Shown: positions 1 through 5,848 of the stretch, in pieces
Numbering within the stretch: the first letter of the stretch is position 1
Layout of the letters: each line of letters begins with the position of its first letter
Origin: Spirochaetaceae bacterium
GTDB taxonomy: Bacteria; Spirochaetota; Spirochaetia; DSM-27196; SKKC01
Direction: 5' to 3'
NCBI GenBank assembly: GCA_003554375.1
Contig: PWGF01000349.1
Location: 1 to 11,565, forward strand
Length of the DNA: 11,565 nucleotides
Position numbers and translations under genes: made by a program
Notes under the pieces: generated by a model
The model's database searches: none
Seen by the model: the letters and a program-made list of their open reading frames with translations, nothing else
Told to the model about the DNA's origin: nothing

Positions 1-2
1 AC

Positions 3-1772
3 CAGCTCGTCGAAGCGGTGCGTACCGACAAAGGGCCCCGGCAGCGGGTGGTGCTTTCGCTCGGCAAGCTCGAGCACATCCCCGCCGAGCGCGTGCGGCT
101 GCTCGGAAAGCTCATCGACCAGCGACTCACCGGCGAACGGCGCCTGCTGCCTCCGGAAGCCGAGGAGGAAGGGTTGCGCGCCGAGGCGGAGCGCATCGCG
201 CGGCTGGTTATGGAGAAGAAGGCCGCCGAAACGCCCGGCGGCGAGCAGGTGACGCTCGATCCGGAGGGGATCGAAGTCTCCGAGGCGGTCGAGCTCGGTC
301 CCGTCCACGTTGGCGTGGCGATGTGGCGCAAGCTCGGCCTCGACGAGATCCTCGCCGAAGCGGGGCTCTCCGAGCGCCGGCGAATCGCGGCGATGGTGGA
401 AGTGGTGGGCCGACTCGTACATCCGGCAAGCGAGCTCGCTACAAGTCGCTGGGTCGAGCGCACCGCGCTTGGCGATCTGCTTGGGCAGAGGCCGGACTTC
501 ATCGGCAAGGACCTCCTCTACCAGGTGAGCGACCGGTTGTGGGCCGCTCGCGAGCGGATCGAAGAGGCACTCGCTCACAGCGAACGCAGCCTCTTCGGTC
601 TTGCCGAGACAACGGTACTCTACGATCTCACAAGCACCTACTCCGAGGGGCGCGCTCAGCACAACCCCAAGGCGGCCCGGGGGTACTCGCGAGACCGCCG
701 CGGCGATCGCCCTCAGCCTGTGGTCGGGGTGGTCCTCGATGAGGCGGGTTTCCCCAAAGCAACCGAGAGCTGGAAGGGTAACACCGCCGACAGTACCCCC
801 CTCGGCGAGATGCTTGAGCGGCTCGAGGCGCGCTGTGGTCGTCGGCAGGGCGCCACCGTCGTCGTCGACCGCGGCATTGCAACCAAGAAAAACCTCAAGT
901 TCCTTGCCGAACGGGGGTATCATTACATCACCGGCGTCGCTTCACCCAGTCGGCGCGAGTGGATCGGCGAGCTCCACGCCGAGGACTTCGCCCCGGTGGA
1001 TGCCGAGCATCCCGACGTCACTATCTGTCACAGACGGCGCGACGATGAGGCGTTTCTGCTTGTGCGAAGCGTCGACCGCGCAGAGAAAGACCGGGCAATC
1101 CGAACCCGTTTCCTCGAACGGCTCGAAGTCGAGCTTACCGACATCGCCGAGGCGGTCGCTTCCGGCCGGCTGAGTAAGAAAGAGGCGTGGCAGCGCATCG
1201 GTCGCGCGCGGCAGCGGAACCGGAGAGCTTCGCGCTTCTTTGCTACCGAGCTCATCGAGAGCGACGGCGGACTACGACTGAGCTGGTGGCGCAGGGAGGA
1301 CCGGCTCGGCGAGGCCGAGGCGCTCGACGGCGTCTACGTTCTCAGAACCGATCGAACCGATCTCGAGGCGAGCGAGCTGTGGCACCTCTACATGATGCTC
1401 CAAACGGTCGAGCGCTCGTTCCGCTATCTTAAGAGCTCCCTCGGCGTCCGCCCCATATATCATCACTACGAGGAGCGCTGCGACGCGCACGTGTTCATCT
1501 CGCTGCTCGCCTATCACCTGCTGCACGCAACCGAGCACCTGTTGCGCGCCGCCGGCGAACATCGCTCGTGGCCAACGATCGCCCGCGAGCTCGAGACGCA
1601 TCGCGTACTTACCGTCTCCTTCACAGACGAACACGGAAAGCGGCACCACCTGCGGCTTGCCACCAATCCGACCGAGGAGCAGAAGGCTATCTACGCGGCG
1701 CTCGGCATCACCGCAAACCCGCTTTCTAAGAAGCGCTACGTCGTCGAGCCCGAACGTAGTGGCGAAACATAA
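3..1772 (+). CDS. IS1634-family (IS4 superfamily) DDE transposase, 5' end outside window
   Basis: Cut-and-paste transposase of an insertion sequence. The frame is open through the left edge: codons from base 3 read Q-L-V-E-A-V and run into the usual IS1634 N-terminal motif (RQRVVLSLGKLE). The GTG at 18 is therefore probably internal and the true start lies outside the window. Numbering from that GTG, the catalytic triad is visible: D203 in LYDLTSTY, D284 in VVVDRG and E465 in the YREK-like block QTVERSFRYLK. The rest of the C-terminal RNase H-like fold (HVFISLLAYHLL) follows. Length (over 584 aa) and the intact triad suggest a functional enzyme, the only apparently intact transposase in the window. 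It ends with TAA at 1770-1772. The right terminal inverted repeat is expected just beyond but cannot be identified without the left end. Family assignment is from remembered motifs. IS1634 versus a sister IS4 subgroup is the main uncertainty. Confidence 0.88.
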   Translation, partial: QLVEAVRTDKGPRQRVVLSLGKLEHIPAERVRLLGKLIDQRLTGERRLLPPEAEEEGLRAEAERIARLVMEKKAAETPGGEQVTLDPEGIEVSEAVELGPVHVGVAMWRKLGLDEILAEAGLSERRRIAAMVEVVGRLVHPASELATSRWVERTALGDLLGQRPDFIGKDLLYQVSDRLWAARERIEEALAHSERSLFGLAETTVLYDLTSTYSEGRAQHNPKAARGYSRDRRGDRPQPVVGVVLDEAGFPKATESWKGNTADSTPLGEMLERLEARCGRRQGATVVVDRGIATKKNLKFLAERGYHYITGVASPSRREWIGELHAEDFAPVDAEHPDVTICHRRRDDEAFLLVRSVDRAEKDRAIRTRFLERLEVELTDIAEAVASGRLSKKEAWQRIGRARQRNRRASRFFATELIESDGGLRLSWWRREDRLGEAEALDGVYVLRTDRTDLEASELWHLYMMLQTVERSFRYLKSSLGVRPIYHHYEERCDAHVFISLLAYHLLHATEHLLRAAGEHRSWPTIARELETHRVLTVSFTDEHGKRHHLRLATNPTEEQKAIYAALGITANPLSKKRYVVEPERSGET

Positions 1773-2016
1773 CCTCCGGTCCTTGTGTTGTAAGGATTTA
1801 TGGCAATGGGTGCGCAAGTTAGCTGGCGCCGAAGCCTTCCGCGCGGCGGTTTCGGTGTGGTTGCTGTCCGGATTTGTAGGGATGTCGGCTCAAAACACGC
1901 GCTCGGCAACCTCCGCCGCGCCTTCTTCGCCTGGCCCTACGCCCGCTTTGCCCGCCTTTCGCCACGCATTGCCCTATAATAGAGAGAGGCACCTTAGCCC
2001 CGGCTTCTTGAACATT
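1773..2016. other. non-coding stretch after IS1634 transposase
   Basis: No convincing reading frame is seen on either strand. It must contain the right end of the IS1634 element, but the inverted repeat cannot be named without the left end. A perfect TATAAT occurs at 1975-1980 on the plus strand without a recognisable -35 hexamer or a downstream plus-strand gene. Confidence 0.4.
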
Positions 2017-2049
2017 GGATTGAATCGACCCTTCGGGTCGTCTCAATCC
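2017..2049 (-). terminator. hairpin downstream of the toxin-antitoxin pair
   Basis: Two 15-base arms (2017-2031 and 2035-2049) pair with only two mismatches around a 3-base loop, with the inner six pairs (CGACCC/GGGTCG) perfect. It begins seven bases beyond the antitoxin stop codon, where a terminator is expected. No real U-tract follows on the minus strand, so it may be a weak or Rho-assisted terminator or an mRNA-stabilising hairpin. Confidence 0.5.
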
Positions 2050-2055
2050 TACGTG

Positions 2056-2361
2056 TTATATTGCCTGAATATCACGCATCTCAGCCAAGACTTTTCGAAG
2101 CTCTTCACGATCATACATCTGATCGGTGACGTACTTGTGCACGATCTGGTTGATGAGCGTCTGGTACGGGATCCCTTCGGCTTGCGCTCGCTTCTTCACC
2201 AGCTCAAGATCAAACTCCGACATTCGAAGATTAACTTGGCGACTGCGTCGAGCCTCGTCGATGATCGTTTCAATTTCGTGGCGTTCTTCACCGGTGACCG
2301 ATTCGAACTCTTCGGCGTGATCTTCTATTTCCTGTTCTTCCGGCGTTAAATTGAAGTTCAT
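2056..2361 (-). CDS. antitoxin, ribbon-helix-helix (BrnA/CopG-like)
   Basis: 101-aa antitoxin expected to bind and neutralise the toxin encoded directly upstream, and to repress the shared promoter. Residues about 1-40 are acidic and helical, a likely toxin-binding arm, which is unusual because many RHH antitoxins carry that arm at the C-terminus. Residues about 43-80 look like a ribbon-helix-helix fold: a short strand (QVNLRMSE) then two helices, with the typical 'AEGIPYQTLINQIVHKY' pattern of BrnA/CopG proteins. The start ATG overlaps the toxin stop in an ATGA (2358-2361), so the two are translationally coupled. The gene order is toxin first, antitoxin second, as in BrnTA systems. Family is by motif recall. 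Confidence 0.8.
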   Translation of the reverse strand: MNFNLTPEEQEIEDHAEEFESVTGEERHEIETIIDEARRSRQVNLRMSEFDLELVKKRAQAEGIPYQTLINQIVHKYVTDQMYDREELRKVLAEMRDIQAI

Positions 2362-2624
2362 TTCTCGCCTCCGTATCGTTTCTGGTACTTCCGACTCGGA
2401 TACGCGGTCTTCAACAGAAGGCGTCGGTATTCATCAACCACAAACGGCACGACCCATACGTACCCTTTCAACCGAATCAGGAAGCACCGCTGGTTATCCT
2501 GGCTCGGGTGCTTGATGATATCAAGGTACCTGTTTTGGAGGATTTCCTCAGAAATCTCTTCGAATGACACGAGCCGCTGTGACTTCAGCCGTTCGTTCTT
2601 CTGGTCATCCCACAGGCACTGCAT
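2358..2624 (-). CDS. BrnT-like toxin (RelE-type fold expected)
   Basis: 88-aa protein, probably an mRNA-cleaving toxin of the BrnT (DUF497)-like group, first gene of a two-gene toxin-antitoxin operon. Supporting motifs are the N-terminal W-D-D-x-K-N with a following helix and VSFEEI, and the C-terminal LLKTAYPSRKYQKRY. BrnT proteins have the same W-(D/E)-x-x-K-N opening and a closing S-x-R-x-x-x-x-x-R-Y element. Length is normal for the family (about 85-100 aa). The start at ATG 2624 has only a weak ribosome-binding site. Just upstream lies the debris of an IS4-type transposase, so the operon's promoter must lie in or next to transposon-derived sequence. The central region differs from classic BrnT, so it could be a distinct, related toxin family. 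Confidence 0.72.
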   Translation of the reverse strand: MQCLWDDQKNERLKSQRLVSFEEISEEILQNRYLDIIKHPSQDNQRCFLIRLKGYVWVVPFVVDEYRRLLLKTAYPSRKYQKRYGGEK

Positions 2625-2681
2625 TCAAATTCAAGATAGGCCGGTGTCTATACAATGTTAATCTACGATTCTTCTCGGCTC

Positions 2682-3210
2682 ACGGCTTTTCGTCGGTGAT
2701 TTCTATATATATGACGGTACGTTACCGCTGAGGTGGAGCAGCGTGTGCAGCTTTACCGCGCCGTTGCGTTTTCGGAAGCGAGCCCACGGAAACAGCGATA
2801 GGCACAAGTCGATCCTGGTGGAGTCCAGCGCTTAGACGGTCTCATCGAGCTCCACGCCGAACTCCTCACCACGATACAGTCCGCGGGCGCTGTCGATGAG
2901 CACCTGCGCAAACTGGGCATAAATCCGCCAGTCTCGTCCTTCGTTTGCATCGGCCAGAGTGCTGCGGCTGATGTTCCCGCGGAAGCCCATGTGGTAAAGC
3001 TTGGTCGACATCGAGTTCAGGCACGACGCGATATCGCGCAGGCTCTCGCGGCAGGTTAGCTGGGCGAAGGCCATGCACGGAAACTGACTCACTCAAGCAG
3101 GAGAAGCTCCGAACCCGGTGATTGCCGCGGTAGCGCGCCACACACTTGCGGAACTCATACATCGGGACGAAATCCATAACCTGCGAGAACACCGTACGCC
3201 CCTGATTCAT
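2682..3210 (-). pseudogene. IS4-family transposase with DUF4372 N-terminus, multiply broken
   Basis: Remnant of a transposase of the DUF4372/IS4 type. It opens at ATG 3210 (MNQGRTVFSQVMDFVP), then shifts frame near 3110. Homology resumes as CMAFAQLTCRESLRDI and continues through STLADANEGRDWRIYAQFAQVL to FGVELDETV. There a TAA (2831-2833) replaces the Tyr codon of the usual VYALDST. The catalytic block follows in the same frame (ALDSTRIDLCLSLFPWARFRK, containing the first DDE Asp) and runs to GNVPSYI. A second frameshift near 2705 picks up IEITDEKP, after which homology is lost near 2682. So two frameshifts, one nonsense codon and loss of roughly the C-terminal half make it certainly inactive. 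Its upstream edge lies next to a 13-bp direct repeat. Confidence 0.82.
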
Positions 3211-3220
3211 CAGTCACCTC

Positions 3221-3290
3221 CCGAAAATCGTCCCGAGAGGATGCCGCAGAAGCGGACCGCGATTCAAATCGATAAATCCGAAAATCGTCC
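3221..3290. repeat. 13-bp direct repeat upstream of the IS4 remnant
   Basis: CCGAAAATCGTCC occurs at 3221-3233 and again at 3278-3290, in the same orientation. The pair lies between the start of the IS4-type transposase remnant and the stop of the GIY-YIG gene, so it may mark the element's terminal or sub-terminal sequence. Confidence 0.5.
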
Positions 3291-3294
3291 TTAA

Positions 3295-3651
3295 TTACTT
3301 CTCATACAGTATCTTAGGGCGTTGGCTTATACAGTTAACCGGACAGCCGTGTTCTCGGCTCTGTTTTGATTCAACGACCTTTGGCGGCCAGCGATTGCAT
3401 CCGACCGCCGGATCGTTCGAGCGGCAATACCGAATAAACTCGGCTTCTTTCAGACTCACTTCGCTGTCACTCGCGCAATCCGATTCCCACAGGATCGTTT
3501 TTCGGATCGTGAAGTCACGCTTCTCATCACGGGTGAAATCCGCTTCTATTAGCTGGTTTTGGGCGCTGCCGAAGTAGTTGATCGAATCGGTCAGATCCTT
3601 GCCGATGTAGATCTTTCCGTTTGGGTACGTGATTTTGTAGCTAACTTTCAC
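3295..3651 (-). CDS. GIY-YIG nuclease superfamily protein
   Basis: Small protein (118 aa from the chosen start) with a single GIY-YIG-like nuclease domain. The signature is degenerate but recognisable: YKITYPNGKIYIGKDLTDS near the N-terminus. It is followed by an FTIRKTILWES helix, the catalytic-Glu-type helix KEAEFIR (E71) and a conserved Asn in GCNRWP (N86). I prefer the GTG at 3651 because it gives MKVSYKITYP and has an AGG just upstream. A TTG at 3672 in the same frame would add seven residues without a ribosome-binding site. The last about 30 residues after NRWP are cysteine-containing and unlike the core domain; they may be a native tail or read-through into sequence disturbed by the adjacent element. 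Role unknown: it could be a stand-alone nuclease or part of a mobile or defence module. Confidence 0.75.
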   Translation of the reverse strand: MKVSYKITYPNGKIYIGKDLTDSINYFGSAQNQLIEADFTRDEKRDFTIRKTILWESDCASDSEVSLKEAEFIRYCRSNDPAVGCNRWPPKVVESKQSREHGCPVNCISQRPKILYEK

Positions 3652-3689
3652 GAAACCTACACGGTCAGGCAATATCGAGTTCAGCGGAT

Positions 3690-3871
3690 TGGCGGCTCCA
3701 GCGGCTGGCGCAGAACGAGGCCACTACGGAAACGCCGGCCGGACGCCGGTCGGCTATACCTCTGGCGGCGCCAATATTGGAACGTCAGGATACTCATTAA
3801 CGCCTCCCGCCTTGGGAGGTGCGGTAAACTACCGCATCAAACAATCCCCAAGCCCAAGGAGGAGGCGAACG
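3690..3871 (+). other. IS110 upstream region with two tandem hairpins; possible bridge-RNA locus
   Basis: Non-coding lead-in to the IS110 transposase start. It holds two adjacent perfect stem-loops: CCTCCC/GGGAGG (3803-3819, 5-base loop) and TGCGGTA/TACCGCA (3820-3836, 3-base loop). In the IS110 group (for example IS621) a structured bridge RNA that guides target choice is encoded in this left-end region. The position fits, but a full bridge-RNA fold with donor and target loops was not demonstrated. A strong Shine-Dalgarno (AAGGAGGAGG, ending at 3865) precedes the ATG at 3872. Confidence 0.35.
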
Positions 3872-4407
3872 ATGCGCTTTTACTCGCATCACCACAAGTA
3901 TTACTGCGGGATCGACCTGCACACAAGCAAAATGTACGTCTGCGTCACCGACGCGGATGGTACCGTCCTGGGCCATCGCAATGTCGGGGCAAACCCACAG
4001 GCACTGACCGGCGTCATCGATCCATACCGCGAAAGATCTCGCGCTCGCGGGTCGAGTGCGTGTTCGTGTGGTACTGGATCGCCGATGTGTGCGCCGAGCT
4101 CGGCGTGCACTTCGTCCTCGGCCACGCGCTGTACATGAAGGCGATCCACGGCGGGAAGGTGAAAAACGACCGCATAGACTCACAGAAGATCGCCCAGCTG
4201 CTTCGCGCCGGGATGCTCCCGCTCGCCTACGCGTATCCGAAGCACATGCGCTCCACGCGCGATCTCATCCGCCGCCGGCTCATCGAGCAGGTGAAGTGCC
4301 ATGATCCGGTCGGACTACAGCTGCTGCAGACGGTTCCCGGAATCGGGCCCACCCTCGCGCTTGTCATCCTCTATGAGATTGGCGACATCGCCCGTTTCCC
4401 GAGAGTG
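3872..4407 (+). pseudogene. IS110-family transposase, frameshifted and deleted
   Basis: Remnant of a DEDD (RuvC-like) transposase of IS110. From ATG 3872 the frame reads MRFYSHHHKYYCGIDLH, with the first acidic residue (D14), and goes on to GVIDPYRE. A frameshift near 4032 follows, and homology continues in the next frame with VECVFVWYWIADVC (the Glu), HFVLGHALYMKAIHGGK and KNDRIDSQKIAQLL (the Asp pair). After STRDLIRRR the helical linker of roughly 80-90 residues is missing. Sequence jumps to the helix-hairpin-helix of the C-terminal domain (LLQTVPGIGPTLALVILYE) and stops matching at RFPRV (4407). The remaining C-terminal domain, including the conserved catalytic Ser, is absent. Frameshift, internal deletion and truncation make it inactive. 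Confidence 0.85.
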
Positions 4408-4775
4408 GGTAATGATTGGCACCGCCGCTGCGCTCCCTCTTTTCACACATAGATGAATCTGCGTATAGAGGCGAAAAGTTAGTTCGGTCTGCCCCGCGTC
4501 GATCTGCCCTCGTAACTGCGCCGGCGAATGGAAAGCCGAGCGTCTCTTTTGAATCAGACGACATCACGGGCCATATGATGTTCTAGAGCGTGCCGAGAGC
4601 GAACACGACTCTCGATATGTGTTTGACAGCAGACTCTTCCACATAGCTGCCTGAACCGAAGAACCGAAGTCAGACCACTTCGGCCCAATGCCGGATTCAT
4701 ATCAGTTGCGCCAAGACCCCGTCCCGGGCGGTCGCGGTTACTTATGTCCTGTTGACGGGGGGAGGCGTTATATGT
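4408..4775. other. gene-free stretch between IS110 remnant and cassette 2
   Basis: No credible coding frame is seen. It contains one clean hairpin at 4664-4683 (CCGAAGT, 6-base loop, ACTTCGG) preceded by a related GAACCGAA repeat. The right part would be the distal arm of the second attC or the next integron cassettes, but no convincing GTTRRRY box with a matching L' box was found. The array end therefore appears eroded. Confidence 0.45.
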
Positions 4776-4788
4776 GTTAAGACGCCTC
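4776..4788 (-). other. R'' arm of a second, degraded attC (end of cassette 2)
   Basis: On the minus strand this reads GAGGCGTCTTAAC, the exact complement of the start of the same cassette (GTTAAGACGCCTC at 5789-5777 on the minus strand). In a circular cassette the 5' start supplies R' and the 3' end supplies R'', so this 13-bp complementarity identifies where the attC of cassette 2 begins, about 40 bp after the toxin stop. The remaining boxes (L'', L', R') cannot be recognised confidently. Confidence 0.55.
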
Positions 4789-4827
4789 ACCACAGCAGTT
4801 TCTGGTAGAGCCTACCGGTAACACCGA

Positions 4828-5268
4828 TTAGGGTTGCTCGGTGTCTTCGTCCCAGCGTTGATTACCGGCAAGCCTCGCCTCAAGGAATGATGCGGGGCGC
4901 ATGATGGAGATCACATCCGTGTCTACTTCCAGAAGATCCTTGTCGCCACTCACTACACAATCACATTGGGCCTCAACCGCCGCGCCCAAGATGAACTGAT
5001 CGGTTTCGTCGCGAACGGCAGGGAGCTCAAAGGGCCCATCATCTTCGGGGACCGGCGCGGTTTCATAGTTCAACTGAGCCAGGAACCGTTCAACCTGCCT
5101 TGCCTTATCCGGGAACTTCCGCACCATCACCGCGCGAAACTCCGCAAGCACTTGCTCGGATAGCACCATTGTGTGGGACTCGATAATCCGCTCAACACAC
5201 TCTGCTACTCGGCTGCCGCGGAACAGCAGCGCCGAAACAAGGACATTGGTATCTACAAACACCCGCAC
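4828..5268 (-). CDS. PIN-domain toxin (COG1569-type, VapC-like)
   Basis: 146-aa PIN-domain protein, a probable Mg-dependent endoribonuclease toxin. Acidic active-site residues are in the expected places: D6 in VFVDTNVLVSAL, E43 in the LAEF helix, D87/D90 in VRDETDQFILGAA, and D109/D111 in VVSGDKDLL. The pattern FVDTNVLVSALLFRG and the SGDKDLL motif match the 'putative toxin-antitoxin system toxin component, PIN family' group. Translation starts at GTG 5268, nine bases after the antitoxin stop, with an AGGGG ribosome-binding site overlapping that stop, so the genes are coupled. About 20 residues after RPASFLEARL are a hydrophilic tail. It is the distal gene of integron cassette 2; its TAA is followed about 40 bp later by the remnant attC. 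Target RNA is unknown. Confidence 0.86.
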   Translation of the reverse strand: MRVFVDTNVLVSALLFRGSRVAECVERIIESHTMVLSEQVLAEFRAVMVRKFPDKARQVERFLAQLNYETAPVPEDDGPFELPAVRDETDQFILGAAVEAQCDCVVSGDKDLLEVDTDVISIMRPASFLEARLAGNQRWDEDTEQP

Positions 5269-5277
5269 CGGCCGCCC

Positions 5278-5535
5278 CTATCTTTCGGAGCCTTCCCGGC
5301 GCACCTCACGGACGGCGTCCACCACCTGTTCCTCGCTATTCAGCCCTGACTGTTCACCTCTCCCTTCCAGTTCCGATTGCAGTTCTCGAAACGCAGCGCG
5401 ACTGGAGTTCACGAGGGTAATCCGGCCGTCTTGCTCCAGAAACAGGACCTTGTCGCCGGGCTTTAGCCCTAGCTTCTTGCGGATTTCCGCTGGAACGGTA
5501 ACCTGCCCTTTGGAGGTAAGCTTCGCCAATTCCAT
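5278..5535 (-). CDS. AbrB/SpoVT-AbrB-fold antitoxin (VapB-like)
   Basis: 85-aa antitoxin and probable autorepressor for the PIN toxin downstream. Residues about 3-45 form a swapped-hairpin AbrB DNA-binding domain: LTSKGQVTVPAEIRKKLGL, PGDKV, then FLEQDGRITLV, a textbook family pattern. The C-terminal 40 residues are charged and helical and would wrap the toxin. The ATG at 5535 is fixed by a perfect AGGAGG (5546-5541) five bases upstream. That ribosome-binding site overlaps the stop codon of a possible 31-codon ORF. It is the first well-supported gene of integron cassette 2. A candidate promoter (TTGTTG, 17 bp, TATTGT) ends 37 bp before the start. Confidence 0.9.
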   Translation of the reverse strand: MELAKLTSKGQVTVPAEIRKKLGLKPGDKVLFLEQDGRITLVNSSRAAFRELQSELEGRGEQSGLNSEEQVVDAVREVRREGSER

Positions 5536-5544
5536 TGCAACCTC

Positions 5545-5640
5545 CTAGGAATCCTTACATTCCTTACCAGTACAATACCACTGTTCTTCGGCCTCAACAA
5601 TCCCTCTAAGGGGCACGGTACACACCTCCTCTGAAGTCAT
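5545..5640 (-). CDS. possible 31-aa Cys-containing leader ORF
   Basis: On the minus strand an ATG at 5640 opens 31 codons (MTSEEVCTVPLRGIV..., ending in WYCTGKECKDS). It closes with a TAG whose last two bases begin the AGGAGG of the antitoxin, an arrangement typical of translational coupling. A GGAGA lies about ten bases upstream, and an internal in-frame GTG at 5616 has its own strong AGGAGG. The C-x-x-x-x-C spacing (YCTGKEC) hints at a metal or redox pair. Against it: the short length, no recognised family, and a better -10/-35 pair lying inside it, so it may be plain leader sequence. Confidence 0.3.
   Translation of the reverse strand: MTSEEVCTVPLRGIVEAEEQWYCTGKECKDS
5572..5600 (-). promoter_or_regulatory. 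candidate promoter of the PIN/AbrB toxin-antitoxin operon
   Basis: Minus-strand TTGTTG (5600-5595), 17-bp spacer, TATTGT (5577-5572). The predicted transcript start lies about 30 bases before the antitoxin ATG, giving a short leader that contains the perfect ribosome-binding site. Hexamers match consensus only partly (3/6 and 4/6). A second possible -10, TATAAA at 5673-5668, would include the 31-codon ORF but has no good -35. Confidence 0.4.
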
Positions 5641-5782
5641 CGCGAGGTTTCTCCGTATTCAGACCAGTTTATACTTACCGAGCATTCTCGATTGCTCCAA
5701 CTCGAACTCTTGCTATCAGGTTTCCCACGTTTCCCGGGGCATCTCCACAGCTCGCTACCAAGACACGCCAAGTCAGGAGGCG

Positions 5783-5848
5783 TCTTAACGCCTTGCCGTT
5801 GACCTGCAGGAGGCGAAGCCGACTGTCAGGTCGAACGGCTGGTTAGGC
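5783..5848 (-). other. attC: attC recombination site (between cassettes 1 and 2)
   Basis: Read on the minus strand: R'' GCCTAAC (5848-5842), a 2-base spacer, L'' GCCGTTCGACCTG (5839-5827), a 20-base centre, L' CAGGTCAACGGC (5806-5795), a 5-base spacer, then R' GTTAAGA (5789-5783). L'' and L' are complementary over 12 pairs with a single extra base in L'', the classic extrahelical base that polarises attC recognition by IntI. Total 66 bp is normal. The R'' core matches RYYYAAC perfectly; R' matches GTTRRRY at 6/7. The apparent R''/R' mismatch is expected because R' here belongs to the next cassette. The stop codon of the cassette 1 gene lies inside R'', as in many cassettes. Confidence 0.88.

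Larger units (their letters stand above)
4776..5788 (-). mobile_element. integron cassette 2 (AbrB-type antitoxin and PIN toxin)
   Basis: Runs on the minus strand from the crossover T of the R' box (5788) to at least the R'' arm at 4776. It carries a leader of about 150 bp, a possible short ORF, the antitoxin and the toxin. Toxin-antitoxin cassettes with their own promoters are common in chromosomal integrons and are thought to stabilise arrays. Confidence 0.65.

Noticed and set aside
1272..1817. 181-codon minus-strand frame opposite the IS1634 transposase
   Set aside because: Antisense shadow in GC-rich coding DNA. The plus strand carries the conserved catalytic block here.
1975..1980. Perfect TATAAT on the plus strand
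   Set aside because: No acceptable -35 at 16-19 bp and no plus-strand gene follows; the next genes are on the minus strand.
2010..2062. Hairpin after the BrnA-like antitoxin read as an attC (ATATAAC ... GTTCAAG)
   Set aside because: Neither core box fits the consensus, spacing is wrong, and no matching GTTATAT is found at a cassette start upstream. A terminator-type hairpin is simpler.
3662..3871. Open frame leading into the IS110 start, with a Gly-rich reading
   Set aside because: It overlaps the GIY-YIG gene on the other strand and has no start or family match. The IS110 ATG has its own strong ribosome-binding site.
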